A stretch of DNA of 64,000 nt, taken from assembly GCF_001730285.1 (NCBI RefSeq), contig NZ_MIJZ01000013.1:1-64000 (forward strand), written 5' to 3'. Below the pieces are notes generated by a model. That model did not search any database, had not been told where the DNA came from, and worked only from the letters and a program-made list of their open reading frames with translations. The translations under genes were made by a program, and so were the position numbers. Every line of letters starts with the position of its first letter. Positions within the stretch are counted from its first letter, which is position 1. Shown here piece after piece: positions 55,817-64,000 of this stretch. Origin of the DNA: Enterococcus ureasiticus (GTDB taxonomy: Bacteria > Bacillota > Bacilli > Lactobacillales > Enterococcaceae).

Positions 55817-55856
55817 AAAAAAGCAACCCGCTAAAAAATCGGGTTGCTTTTTTTTG
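55817..55856. terminator. Bidirectional terminator, usp / ackA
   Basis: A 14-bp stem AAAAAAGCAACCCG with CGGGTTGCTTTTTT, poly-T on both sides, between convergent genes. Confidence 0.9.
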
Positions 55857-55860
55857 ATTA

Positions 55861-57048
55861 TTATTTTCTTAGACGCTCAACATCACGTGCAATCATTAAT
55901 TCTTCATCAGTTGGAATCAATAATACTTTAACTTTAGAATCCTCTGTAGAAATCACTGATTCTTTTCCACGAACATTGTTTTTCTCATCATCTAATTCAC
56001 AACCAAACCAAGTCATGCCTTTGATTACTTCACTACGAACATGTGAATCATTTTCACCGATTCCAGCAGTAAAGACAATTGCATCTACACCGTTTAAAAC
56101 AGTTACATAACTACCGATGTATTTGCGGATACGATCTGTAAAGATATCATAAGCCACTTGAACAGCTTCTTTATCCATGTTTGCTTCTAAATCACGCATA
56201 TCACTAGAAATGCCAGTCAAACCAAGTAAACCTGATTTTTTATTTAAGATGTCGATCATGTCTTTGATATCAGTCAATTCAAGTTTTTCCATTAGGTAAG
56301 CTAGTAAAGATGGATCGATATCTCCAGAACGAGTTCCCATTGTTACACCTGCAAGTGGTGTGAAGCCCATTGATGTATCAACAGATTTACCACCATCAAC
56401 GGCAGTGATTGATGCACCGTTACCTAAGTGACAAGTAATGATTTTTAACTCTTCGATTGGACGACCAAGCATTTCTGCTGCACGTTCTGCAACAAATTTG
56501 TGGCTTGTTCCGTGTGCACCGTATTTACGAGCTGCATATTTGTCATAGTATTCAGTTGGAATACTGTATAAGAAATTGTGTTTTGGCATTGTTGTATGGA
56601 AAGATGTATCAAATACAGCAACACTGATAATATCAGGTAAGATTTTTTTGAACGCTTTGATTCCCATTGCATTTGCTGGATTGTGTAATGGTGCAAGTTC
56701 TGCTAATTTTTCAATTTTTGCTAAAACTTCATCGTCAATAACAACAGAATCTTTAAAGTCTTCTCCACCTGCAACAACACGATGGCCAACACCAGTAATT
56801 TCATCAAAAGAAGCCAAGATGTTTAATTCAGTTAATTTATCCAATAACATTTTTACTGCAACATCGTGATCATTGATGTCGATGATTTCTTCATATTTTT
56901 CGTCATTACCATATTTGATCGTAAAGATAGAATCATTCAAACCAATTCGTTCAACGATTCCTTTAGCGACTACTTCTTCAGTTGGCATTTGGTATAACTG
57001 CCATTTTAAACTTGAACTTCCAGCATTGATTGCAATTGTTTTAGACAT
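55861..57048 (-). CDS. ackA: Acetate kinase
   Basis: Interconverts acetyl phosphate and acetate with ATP formation; 395 aa. It begins with the signature [18 protein letters not shown], then [30 protein letters not shown] and the GEND motif ([12 protein letters not shown]). It lies 25 bp after the YtxK-like methylase gene, the conserved arrangement downstream of comG in Lactobacillales. Confidence 0.97.
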   Translation of the reverse strand: MSKTIAINAGSSSLKWQLYQMPTEEVVAKGIVERIGLNDSIFTIKYGNDEKYEEIIDINDHDVAVKMLLDKLTELNILASFDEITGVGHRVVAGGEDFKDSVVIDDEVLAKIEKLAELAPLHNPANAMGIKAFKKILPDIISVAVFDTSFHTTMPKHNFLYSIPTEYYDKYAARKYGAHGTSHKFVAERAAEMLGRPIEELKIITCHLGNGASITAVDGGKSVDTSMGFTPLAGVTMGTRSGDIDPSLLAYLMEKLELTDIKDMIDILNKKSGLLGLTGISSDMRDLEANMDKEAVQVAYDIFTDRIRKYIGSYVTVLNGVDAIVFTAGIGENDSHVRSEVIKGMTWFGCELDDEKNNVRGKESVISTEDSKVKVLLIPTDEELMIARDVERLRK

Positions 57049-57073
57049 AATATTCTCCTCTTTATCAGTTGTT

Positions 57074-58090
57074 TTATTTTAAATTTGAAGACTTCCAAGC
57101 CTCAAATTGTTGAAAAAATTGAGTTACTTTCGCAGGATCTTTCAATGAACCTAATTTTGCAACGAGCACTTCTTTTGCCTGCTCGCTATGGTCACCTTTA
57201 TTTTGTACAAACAAAATACTTTTTCTTGATTGAACTGATTTAAAAAGTTCATCTGGTAACTGAATCATTCCCTGTAGATAAACATTTTTTTGCAGCCAAT
57301 TTTTGAAGAACGAACTCTGTTCTGTCTCTAAAATATTGGTTGGTATCAAAAACAATCCATATCCGTCAGGTTTAACAAATTTCATTGCTTGTTCCATCAA
57401 TAAGTGATGGGCATAACTATGCCCTTCTTCTGCTGCTGAGTCAAAGTCTTTTGCCTTTTCATCATTTGGATAATAACCGATGGGCAAATCACTGACAGCT
57501 ACATCGACAGGATCAACAAGTAAGTCTTGTAATCCATCTTGATGGAATAATTGTATCGTTGCCTTTGTCCACTCATTATTGGTTGCTGAAACAGAAAGTA
57601 AGGTATCGTCGATATCCACACCAAAGCCTTGAACGGTGTACTTTGCTAAGTTCAGGTTAAGAATGATTGTCAACAGAAGATTACCCATGCCTGTTGCGAT
57701 ATCAAGAACTTTTAACGATTGTTCTGGGCTATACAGTTGCTCGATCAAATAAACAAATAAGAAGCCGATACTATCTGGCGTTAGTTGATGATTTGCCTGT
57801 AAGGACTCTGCTTTATTCCCTTTAAGTAAAATCAATTGAGACAAACGTCTAATCTCTTCTGGTTCCAATTCGATTGCTTGTAATTGTTGATAGATAGTTT
57901 TAAGTTTTTGAACAGTTTGTTCATCGGGTACTCCATCTTGCACACGCACTTGGTAATTATCGATGATATTTTCACCATTTTCAGTGTATGCATCTAAAAA
58001 AGAAGTATCTAAAGATCGTTTAAGCAATCCGATGGCCTGTTCCATTAAACCGAAAGCCTTTTCTATTTTCTCAGGGAACAAAAGAAACAC
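57074..58090 (-). CDS. Class I SAM-dependent methyltransferase, YtxK-like
   Basis: A 338-aa protein with a helical N-terminal region and then a methylase resembling adenine-specific DNA methylases. [17 protein letters not shown] (SAM motif) and [11 protein letters not shown] (in place of NPPY) are visible. The conserved catalytic motif is altered, as is usual in YtxK. The start is a GTG at 58090; a TTG three codons later is also possible, given TTGAGGTG. It lies between comGG and ackA, a position kept across Firmicutes. Confidence 0.85.
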   Translation of the reverse strand: MFLLFPEKIEKAFGLMEQAIGLLKRSLDTSFLDAYTENGENIIDNYQVRVQDGVPDEQTVQKLKTIYQQLQAIELEPEEIRRLSQLILLKGNKAESLQANHQLTPDSIGFLFVYLIEQLYSPEQSLKVLDIATGMGNLLLTIILNLNLAKYTVQGFGVDIDDTLLSVSATNNEWTKATIQLFHQDGLQDLLVDPVDVAVSDLPIGYYPNDEKAKDFDSAAEEGHSYAHHLLMEQAMKFVKPDGYGLFLIPTNILETEQSSFFKNWLQKNVYLQGMIQLPDELFKSVQSRKSILFVQNKGDHSEQAKEVLVAKLGSLKDPAKVTQFFQQFEAWKSSNLK

Positions 58091-58245
58091 CTCAATTTCC
58101 TTCTATAATATAACAATTTTCATACCTGTTCTATTTTAACGAAAAACCAGACAATAATCAATCAATTTCCTAATATTATTTGTAAATCAATGAACTACTC
58201 TTATTTTTACAAAAATCATAAAATGATTCTAATTGATTTTCTTTT

Positions 58246-58273
58246 AAAAACTAATCTCTGTATTAGTTTTTTT
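58246..58273 (-). terminator. Terminator of the comG operon
   Basis: Stem AAAAACTAAT/ATTAGTTTTT with loop CTCTGT, T-run on the minus strand, about 60 bp past comGG. Because YtxK starts beyond it, the methylase gene likely has its own promoter (TATTAT near 58105). Confidence 0.7.
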
Positions 58274-58328
58274 CATTATTAGTTTGATACACATTTCACA
58301 GATTTTTGATTGCTATCATTCTCCCGAT

Positions 58329-58688
58329 TCAATCGGCTACAATATTAGTTTTGATTTGATTCTTTTTTACTTCTTTATATTGTTCTTGAAAGCTGTAAGT
58401 AGTTTGGTTCAATTGAACAACAATGCTTATTGTTGCTTGATCATATTCATATTGTAACGTCCCTATCGAAAAATTCTGATATCCTTTTTTTACAAGTTGT
58501 TGCTTCTCCTGCTTAATGTCTGAAAGAAACATACTTACCATTGTCTTGGCAATATAGTAATCTTTGGTCTTTTTCGTAAATCGATGTGTCAGCTGAAAGT
58601 CTTCCAAAACTAACGTAAAAATAAAACTAAATAAAAAAACAAATAATAATGCTGTAAGTAACACGCCTCCTTTGTATTTCTTATTCAT
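58329..58688 (-). CDS. comGG: Competence pseudopilus component ComGG
   Basis: A small membrane-anchored protein of 119 aa: one N-terminal helix (GGVLLTALLFVFLFSFIFTL) and then a charged domain. It lacks a GFTxxE prepilin site, as is usual for ComGG. I use the ATG at 58688, with AGGA 8 nt away; another ATG two codons earlier is too close to it. It overlaps the comGF end and is the last gene of the operon. Confidence 0.8.
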   Translation of the reverse strand: MNKKYKGGVLLTALLFVFLFSFIFTLVLEDFQLTHRFTKKTKDYYIAKTMVSMFLSDIKQEKQQLVKKGYQNFSIGTLQYEYDQATISIVVQLNQTTYSFQEQYKEVKKNQIKTNIVAD

Positions 58689-59154
58689 ACTCATGTTCCT
58701 GTGTGATGATCCATTTTGCCGTGACACTCAAGTTATTTTCGAAGGTTACTTTTATTACGACAGCTTTATCTTCCTCTATAAAAATTGCTTGTCTAATCCC
58801 AATCAAAAGAGGATGATAGCCTCCATTCTCAACTTTTATAATTTTGCCTAATTTATGCTCAATCCAAACTGGTTTATTATTTTTTTTATTTCTAAGAATC
58901 ATTTTATTCGCTTGCGTATTTTCGTAGCGACAATTTTTCAACTCATTCTCTAGTTGAATCACAAATATATGCCATTCTTTTTGCCGATCACTTTTTATGT
59001 GGTTCGTCACAATAGTAGCATTCTTAACCGAAGCTGAAAAGAGCAAGCAGATAATTGATAATAGAAACAACGCAAGCAAACATTCGAGTAAGGTAAATCC
59101 TAAAAAACTATTTCGTATGTCACTCTTTCTTAATCGTAAAGCTCTCTTTTTCAT
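58681..59154 (-). CDS. comGF: Competence pseudopilin ComGF
   Basis: A 157-aa pseudopilin-like protein. A basic leader and SFLGFTLLECLLALFLLS form a type IV prepilin peptidase site (G|FTLLE). The C-terminal domain has LENELKNCRYENTQAN and ends near TAKWIITQEHEYE. GGAG precedes the ATG. Its start overlaps the comGE end by about 35 bp. Confidence 0.87.
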   Translation of the reverse strand: MKKRALRLRKSDIRNSFLGFTLLECLLALFLLSIICLLFSASVKNATIVTNHIKSDRQKEWHIFVIQLENELKNCRYENTQANKMILRNKKNNKPVWIEHKLGKIIKVENGGYHPLLIGIRQAIFIEEDKAVVIKVTFENNLSVTAKWIITQEHEYE

Positions 59155-59443
59155 CTATAATCTCCACTTTGATCAACTTATTTTCGGTTTTATAAAAGCG
59201 TAATTGATAGTTTCTATTTTCTATGTGTATATCTTGAATCAACGCTCCTCCATGATTTTCATAGTGCTTCATTTTTTCATATAAAACTCTGTGTAGTAAT
59301 AATTGGTTGGTCGCTTGTTTATTCTTTTTCAACAGAAATGTATTTAGTGAAACGTAACTGCCAATTATCAAACACAGTAAACCTAATGCAATCAAGCTTT
59401 CAAGCAAAATATAGCCGCTATAATTGTTTGATTTTTTTAACAT
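59120..59443 (-). CDS. comGE: Competence pseudopilin ComGE
   Basis: A 107-aa minor pseudopilin with SGYILLESLIALGLLCLIIG as the prepilin-like N-terminus. The start at 59443 follows GGAG; a GTG three codons earlier lies within that spacing. It overlaps comGD by 26 bp and comGF by about 35 bp. Confidence 0.83.
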   Translation of the reverse strand: MLKKSNNYSGYILLESLIALGLLCLIIGSYVSLNTFLLKKNKQATNQLLLHRVLYEKMKHYENHGGALIQDIHIENRNYQLRFYKTENKLIKVEIIDEKESFTIKKE

Positions 59444-59852
59444 AGCGACCACTCCCTAATTGGAATTGAAATTCGATCAGTTGATTTTTTTCTATCCATG
59501 AAAAAGAAAATTTAGAAAGTTTTCCAATGTTTCCAGATCCTTTTTTGAAAATGATTTTTTCCGGTCCAGCAATTTGTAATGATACCGGAATCTCCAGTAT
59601 TTCTTCTACTACTTGTCCGTTTTTGAAATTGATTTGTTGGCTTTGCTCAAAAAATATAACCTGTGTATCCACTGTATTTACAACTGCCATTTGCTGCGTA
59701 AAGAGCAATTTTTTCTCAAAAGAAGATAAAAACTGATCCACTTCTAATACCTGCTTCCATTTATTTATAGTAAGAGTTGGAAGTAGCATAAATATCGTAC
59801 AAATAAACAAGACTACTAAAGATTCTATTAACGTAAAACCTTTCATATACAT
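59418..59852 (-). CDS. comGD: Competence pseudopilin ComGD
   Basis: A 144-aa minor pseudopilin. MYMKGFTLIESLVVLFICTI holds the prepilin peptidase site (G|FTLIES) and the hydrophobic helix used for pseudopilus packing. The soluble domain follows. It starts 5 bp after the comGC stop. Confidence 0.9.
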   Translation of the reverse strand: MYMKGFTLIESLVVLFICTIFMLLPTLTINKWKQVLEVDQFLSSFEKKLLFTQQMAVVNTVDTQVIFFEQSQQINFKNGQVVEEILEIPVSLQIAGPEKIIFKKGSGNIGKLSKFSFSWIEKNQLIEFQFQLGSGRYVKKIKQL

Positions 59853-59857
59853 AAGCT

Positions 59858-60139
59858 CTACTTACTCGCCTGATACTTGTCATATTGTTCTTGTGTAATA
59901 TATTCTTCTTTTAATAACTGGTCTACAGTAGGTATTTGATTTTTCTCCATACTATAAAGATCGATTTGTGTTTCTACTATTTTCACAATGGCTTCATTGC
60001 CTTTTTTATCTACTCCTTCTTTATGTTTTGAAAGATTAGGAACAAATAATAGGATCAAAACAGAAATTATCAGCAGTACAACAAGCATTTCTAGCAAGGT
60101 AAACCCTTTATAATTTATTTGTTGTTTTTTCTTTTTCAT
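59858..60139 (-). CDS. comGC: Major competence pseudopilin ComGC
   Basis: A 93-aa major subunit of the DNA-uptake pseudopilus. It has a short basic leader, then YKGFTLLEMLVVLLIISVLI with cleavage expected after Gly, and the conserved soluble part (IPTVDQLLKEEYITQEQY). It overlaps comGB by 4 bp. Confidence 0.95.
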   Translation of the reverse strand: MKKKKQQINYKGFTLLEMLVVLLIISVLILLFVPNLSKHKEGVDKKGNEAIVKIVETQIDLYSMEKNQIPTVDQLLKEEYITQEQYDKYQASK

Positions 60140-61182
60140 AAAAACTCCTCCATTCCACCATAAATAGGTAACAGCATTGCTGCATAAATACTAACAACCA
60201 ATAATGCAACTACTAAAAAAATAATTGGTTGAATCCACTGAATAATTTTCTCCATTCGTTTAAAAAATCGCTGCCAACAAAGTTCGCTATATAAAATCAA
60301 CTCTTTTCCTAAATTTCCTTTGACCTGCCCTTGCTGAATAATCAACGATAACTCTGGAGAAAAGAAAGTAAATCTTGGTAACTGTTCGTAAAAGGTATGT
60401 CCTAACATTGACCGTTCTTCAATCATTTCAGCCAATTCACTCATTAAAGATTGCTGATCTGCCCCTTGCATCAATTGGATGATCATTTTGATTTCTAGTC
60501 CTTGAGAAAATAGTTTGCCCCATTCAAGTGCAAAAAATGCTGAATTATATTCTCTATACAACTTCCCAACAAGTGGTATCTTCGAAACAAACTCTGCTCC
60601 TTGTATAAAGGTTCTTTTACTCAAATACCAACGCATCAAAAGAATCACGCTAGTTAGACCAAACATAATTGCCAGTATATAATATGGACTTTGCTGTATA
60701 AACTTAATCCCAATATTATCTGCTTGGATTGTGCCATTTGTCATTAATTGGGGCAGTAGAACTTGACGAATACTGATCAAAACCACTGTTAAAAAAAGCA
60801 AGAGCAATACAGGATAACTGATTACTTTATAGAAATTTTGTTGCTGTCTATCAACGATTTTCATATGCTGTTTGATTTTTTTTAGTGTTCCTGTTATATC
60901 TCCATGAGTTTGAGCAAATTCAATTTGGGTAATGATCGACGTCTTAAATCCAAGCTGAGCCAAGCCACCATGCAGCGAATCTCCACGTTCCATAATATGA
61001 ATCAAGTAGTCGATAGTTGCCTCTGAAATCGAACGAGATTTCCTCATGAACACCAAACTTTCTTGAATTGTAAATCCATTACTTAATAAGTCTGCAAGCA
61101 ACTGGATAAACAATTGCTGTTGCTGACTTGATAATTTAGTGCTCTTTTTCTTCTTCAAACGTTTGATTATCGATAAATCCAT
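60136..61182 (-). CDS. comGB: Competence type II secretion-like membrane protein ComGB
   Basis: A 348-aa polytopic GspF-type platform protein that recruits the ATPase ComGA. Two homologous halves are visible, each with an F-domain helical bundle and membrane helices (around 115-140, 165-185 and 320-345). LFIQLLADLLSNGFTIQESL and ALEWGKLFSQGLEIKMIIQL are the conserved segments. Its start overlaps the comGA end by 47 bp. Confidence 0.93.
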   Translation of the reverse strand: MDLSIIKRLKKKKSTKLSSQQQQLFIQLLADLLSNGFTIQESLVFMRKSRSISEATIDYLIHIMERGDSLHGGLAQLGFKTSIITQIEFAQTHGDITGTLKKIKQHMKIVDRQQQNFYKVISYPVLLLLFLTVVLISIRQVLLPQLMTNGTIQADNIGIKFIQQSPYYILAIMFGLTSVILLMRWYLSKRTFIQGAEFVSKIPLVGKLYREYNSAFFALEWGKLFSQGLEIKMIIQLMQGADQQSLMSELAEMIEERSMLGHTFYEQLPRFTFFSPELSLIIQQGQVKGNLGKELILYSELCWQRFFKRMEKIIQWIQPIIFLVVALLVVSIYAAMLLPIYGGMEEFL

Positions 61183-62098
61183 AGGCCCAAACCTTTCTTA
61201 ATTCTGTTGACCATTTAGAAGTCATTTTTTTCGAAAATTTATAATCCATAAGTAACCCACTGATTTCCCTGTCATCAGGCGCCTTAAAAGGCAATAATCT
61301 TTGATAAATTATACCTGTTAAACATTCACCGATTTCTCTATGCTGCACGCCCAATTCAGCTAGCCGCTCATATACACCACTAATACTTCTTGCATGAATC
61401 GTTGCGAATACCGTATGCCCTGTAAGTGCAGCTCTGATTGCCGCTTGTGCAGTAAGTCCATCTCGAATTTCACCAATAATCAAAATGTCCGGTCTATGAC
61501 GTAAACAAGCTTTGATCAATACATCATAAGTCAGATCAATTTTAGTATTGGTCTGCAGTTGTAGAAATGATCGTTCTTCAATTTCGACAGGATCTTCTAT
61601 TGTGATCACTTGCTGAAATTGATCTGTCTCTTTCGCCAATTTATACATCAGTGTTGTTTTCCCAGATCCAACAGGTCCACAAAATAAATGTAAACCACGA
61701 CGTTTTATATGCTTCCTAACAACCGTTAATTGTTGTGGTAAAAAATAATTTTCCTGACTATTTCCAAAAACATGTAAAAAACGAATCACTAAACTCTCCC
61801 TTTGTCTAAAATCGCCAACAGTTGATAAGCGTAACCGGATCTCTTTCTGATTGGCCACATATGTTGCAGCACCAACTTGTGCTTTCCTTCTCTCACCAAC
61901 ATCCATGCTGCCGATAAATTTAAAATGAAAAATCAATTTTTCTCCATCACTTTCATTTAATTCTTTGAAAATAACTCGGTGCTTTCCTTTCCTTGCAAAC
62001 ACCTGAACCTTATTCTCATTTGGCAAAATATAGATATCCTGTATGCATTCCTTCATCCCCCATTCGATTAACCCCATAGAAAGCTCTTTAATATCCAT
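61136..62098 (-). CDS. comGA: Competence traffic ATPase ComGA
   Basis: A 320-aa hexameric GspE-type ATPase that drives the DNA-uptake pseudopilus. Walker A is GPVGSGKTT, the Asp box is ITIEDPVEI, Walker B is ILIIGEIRD, and the His box is TGHTVFATIHA. AAGGAGG precedes the ATG. It is the first gene of comGA-GG. A TGCGTATT about 25 bp upstream is only a partial match to a ComX cin-box, so the control signal is unclear. Confidence 0.95.
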   Translation of the reverse strand: MDIKELSMGLIEWGMKECIQDIYILPNENKVQVFARKGKHRVIFKELNESDGEKLIFHFKFIGSMDVGERRKAQVGAATYVANQKEIRLRLSTVGDFRQRESLVIRFLHVFGNSQENYFLPQQLTVVRKHIKRRGLHLFCGPVGSGKTTLMYKLAKETDQFQQVITIEDPVEIEERSFLQLQTNTKIDLTYDVLIKACLRHRPDILIIGEIRDGLTAQAAIRAALTGHTVFATIHARSISGVYERLAELGVQHREIGECLTGIIYQRLLPFKAPDDREISGLLMDYKFSKKMTSKWSTELRKVWAYGFIDNQTFEEEKEH

Positions 62099-62145
62099 TT
62101 TCTTCCCTCCTTATAATAAAATACGCAGTTAAATTGAAAAATAGT

Positions 62146-62225
62146 GTAAAAAAAGAGGATGAAGCAAAACTAAAGAACAGTTTTGCTTCATCCTCTAAAA
62201 CCACCTAAATGGTGAGAAATATTGT
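62146..62225 (-). repeat. Terminator-like repeat, copy F (just before comGA)
   Basis: A 17-bp perfect stem GAGGATGAAGCAAAACT (62155-62171) with its complement (62179-62195). It is followed on the minus strand by seven T, and flanked by CACCTAAATGGTGAGAAATA. It would insulate comGA from transcripts arriving from the permease side. Confidence 0.75.
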
Positions 62226-62263
62226 TTTTTTCTAAACACTAGCTATTTATCAGTTTTTAAAAT

Positions 62264-62356
62264 GAAAATAAAGCTGCAAATGTTGAAAATCAACACTTAC
62301 AGCTTTACCAAGAGTTCTGATGCACTATCTTCCCCAAAATAGTTTATCGTTTTGAT
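62264..62356 (-). ncRNA. Candidate small RNA, comG-proximal
   Basis: A TATAAT (62368-62363) is followed by about 50 nt. Then comes a 17-bp hairpin with one or two mismatches (62306-62270; AAAGCTG...CAGCTTT at its base) and ATTTTC. No ORF with a ribosome site is present. It is a promoter-terminator unit of about 93 nt. The -35 is poor. Confidence 0.45.
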
Positions 62357-62424
62357 ATATCTATTATACTAAAAATTTGACCAGAATAACTTTCAGAAAT
62401 TGTTAATTTTATTAAAATTTTTGA

Positions 62425-62494
62425 GAAAAAGTAGCTCTTGCTCAAAAGGGTTAAGCAAGAGCACTGCTTTATCTAGTGATAAAGACTTAGATCA
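62425..62494 (-). ncRNA. Candidate small RNA, permease-proximal
   Basis: An extended -10 TGGTATAAT (62508-62500) predicts a start near 62494. A CTTTATC/GATAAAG hairpin follows. A terminator GCTCTTGCT/AGCAAGAGC with CTTTTTC ends near 62425. The transcript is about 70 nt, with no coding potential. It shares the order CAGTGC...CTCTTG with the neighbouring unit. The remaining gap to 62578 shows nothing else. Confidence 0.5.
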
Positions 62495-62578
62495 CCTTTA
62501 TTATACCAAATAATCTTTGATGTTTTTCTCAATATCTTAGTCTAAAGTGATAAATTTTTGACAATAAATGAAAATTAT

Positions 62579-63907
62579 TTAATCTTTAATGCTTTTATTT
62601 TTTTGATTCATCAGATAGACTGGAACTCCTAGCAAGGTCACTCCAATTCCAATACTAGCCAATAGTGTTTGCGTAAACAACGTAGTAACCAAAATAAATA
62701 ATCCTCCGAAGATCGCTATAATGGGAATAACTGGATAAAAAGGCACCTTATAAGGACGATTTAGCTCTGGTTCTTTTTTTCTTAGAATCAACACTGCAGA
62801 AAAAATCAATAAACTAAACAGCCACATAACAAAAACTAACATATCCGTTAATAAATCAAAACTTCCTAAAAACATCATGATTGCGGCAATGCCAAATTGA
62901 ACGATTCCTGCAATATATGGAACAACAAATCTTTTGGATAATTTTTGAAATTGTTTGCTAAAAGGAATCATCTCTTCTAATGCTAATGCATAAGGAACTC
63001 GAATTCCTGTCATCGTGTATCCATTTAACGCCCCATATACAGAGATTAAAATACCTATTGTCACTAACTTCCCGCCAAACGAACCAAAAATTTGATTTGA
63101 AGCGTCTGAAGCTGCATTTAAATTTCCAGAAAGTTGTTCAATCGGTAATGTTTTAAGAAAAACCAAATTGATCAAAACATATACAATTGTAATAAACGTC
63201 AATCCTAAAAAAATCGCCTTTGGTAAATCTTTTTCTGGCCGTTTCATTTCACCTGCTACAGCCCCAACACCTAACCAGCCATCATAAGCAAACATAGTTG
63301 CTAGTAAGGAACCGCTAAGTGCTTGGATAAAACTGCCATCTCCACCAGCTTTTATAGGAAATAATGACACTTCAACATTTTCCGGTATAAAAAGTCCTAC
63401 CAATACGATTAAAGCAATTGGGATCATTTTTACAATCAATGTGACTGATTGTAAATTCGAAGCCGTTTTAGTTCCTAACAGATTGATTAGAGTCACACTT
63501 AACCCTGTTCCCAAAGCTACTGGCAAAAGAAAATCATTCGATAAATGAAATAAGTGAATAAATTGTGTACTAAAAATAATCGATAAAGCTGCAATATTAG
63601 CTGGAAAATAAATCACACTTTGTGCCCAACCAAGTAAAAAACCAGGTAGCTTTCCATAAGTATATTCAATATATTTAACAGCTCCACCCGTTTTTGGAAT
63701 TGCTGTAGCTAATTCAGCACTAGTCAAACCTGCACATAAGGTTAAAATACCACCTAATATCCAAGCAAAAATCGTTAAACTTGATGATTGAGCAAAACTA
63801 ACCACACTTGCTGTTTTAAAAAAGACTCCCGCACCAATAACCGTACCCATAACTGTTGAAAAAGCGCCAAACAAAGAAATTTCACGCTTTAACTGATTCT
63901 CCCCCAT
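62579..63907 (-). CDS. APC superfamily amino acid permease
   Basis: A 442-aa transporter with about twelve hydrophobic segments. MGTVIGAGVFFKTASVVSFA contains the substrate-binding GxGxF motif of helix 1, and FAYDGWLGVGAVAGEMKRPEKDLPKAI the helix 6 region. It resembles the SteT/LAT-type exchanger branch (serine/threonine or neutral amino acids), but specificity cannot be read. AGAGGAC precedes the ATG. Confidence 0.9.
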   Translation of the reverse strand: MGENQLKREISLFGAFSTVMGTVIGAGVFFKTASVVSFAQSSSLTIFAWILGGILTLCAGLTSAELATAIPKTGGAVKYIEYTYGKLPGFLLGWAQSVIYFPANIAALSIIFSTQFIHLFHLSNDFLLPVALGTGLSVTLINLLGTKTASNLQSVTLIVKMIPIALIVLVGLFIPENVEVSLFPIKAGGDGSFIQALSGSLLATMFAYDGWLGVGAVAGEMKRPEKDLPKAIFLGLTFITIVYVLINLVFLKTLPIEQLSGNLNAASDASNQIFGSFGGKLVTIGILISVYGALNGYTMTGIRVPYALALEEMIPFSKQFQKLSKRFVVPYIAGIVQFGIAAIMMFLGSFDLLTDMLVFVMWLFSLLIFSAVLILRKKEPELNRPYKVPFYPVIPIIAIFGGLFILVTTLFTQTLLASIGIGVTLLGVPVYLMNQKNKSIKD

Positions 63908-63942
63908 ACTCGTCCTCTTTCTCTCTTTTAAGTTATTTTTCT

Positions 63943-63970
63943 AGTATAACTTTTCTAAGTTTAAATTCAA
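63943..63970 (-). promoter_or_regulatory. Promoter of the amino acid permease gene
   Basis: Minus strand TTGAAT (63970-63965), 16 bp, TATACT (63948-63943), about 35 bp before the ATG. Confidence 0.5.
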
Positions 63971-64000
63971 GTGATTCACAAATTAAAACACAAAAACGTG

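Noticed and set aside
62124-62134. ComX cin-box before comGA
   Set aside because: TGCGTATT matches only 5 of 8 positions of the streptococcal TACGAATA box, so it is not called as a site.

Overview
The window looks like a chromosomal segment of an Enterococcus species (Lactobacillales). It is AT-rich, with near-consensus AGGAGG ribosome binding sites. It carries an Ebp-type sortase pilus operon, a cggR-gap-pgk-tpiA-eno glycolytic operon, a hisS-aspS operon behind a T-box, a comG operon followed by a YtxK-like methylase and ackA, and a rarA-6S RNA-usp arrangement. The species cannot be fixed from sequence alone; the E. faecalis/E. haemoperoxidus side of the genus is my guess.

Layout. 1-5.4 kb: type I restriction-modification operon hsdR-hsdM-hsdS on the minus strand. 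hsdS is cut by the window edge, and a short hsdS-like 3' scrap abuts hsdR. 5.9-10.5 kb: galE, a small XRE regulator with an unannotated 35-codon ORF in front, a DUF2200 protein, and an MFS transporter plus M20 amidohydrolase pair. 11.1-19.3 kb: pilus operon (VWA tip protein, two further pilins, class C sortase). No EbpR-type regulator lies beside it, but a perfect 22-bp palindrome does. 19.8-24.2 kb: operon of a two-component system flanked by two lipoproteins. 24.4-30.3 kb: DUF975 protein, XRE membrane regulator, aldehyde dehydrogenase, P-type ATPase. 30.8-36.7 kb: glycolytic operon under CggR. 36.9-39.1 kb: YitT protein and an ankyrin lipoprotein. 39.4-43 kb: hisS-aspS with T-box. 43.1-49.3 kb: aldo/keto reductase, a carnitine-acyltransferase-like enzyme, dtd and rel. 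49.5-53 kb: translation and repair housekeeping cluster. 53.1-55.8 kb: rarA with an SOS-type box and a structured leader, 6S RNA, a small membrane protein, usp. 55.9-62.1 kb: ackA, methylase, comGA-GG. 62.1-64 kb: two candidate small RNAs and an APC permease.

Most interesting signals outside the genes. (1) A ~117-nt leader RNA element occurs twice, before the MFS transporter and before rarA. The two copies keep one internal loop and change both sides of the apical stem. (2) An identical 17-mer of helically phased GTTTAT repeats lies upstream of both the two-component/lipoprotein operon and the ankyrin lipoprotein gene 15 kb away, suggesting a shared regulon. (3) Two promoter-plus-terminator units sit in tandem upstream of comGA. 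(4) A family of five terminator-like repeats has changing hairpins and a conserved flank. (5) The T-box specifier region reads GACAT, so Asp GAC and His CAU overlap.

All assignments come from reading sequence and motifs; no database search was run.
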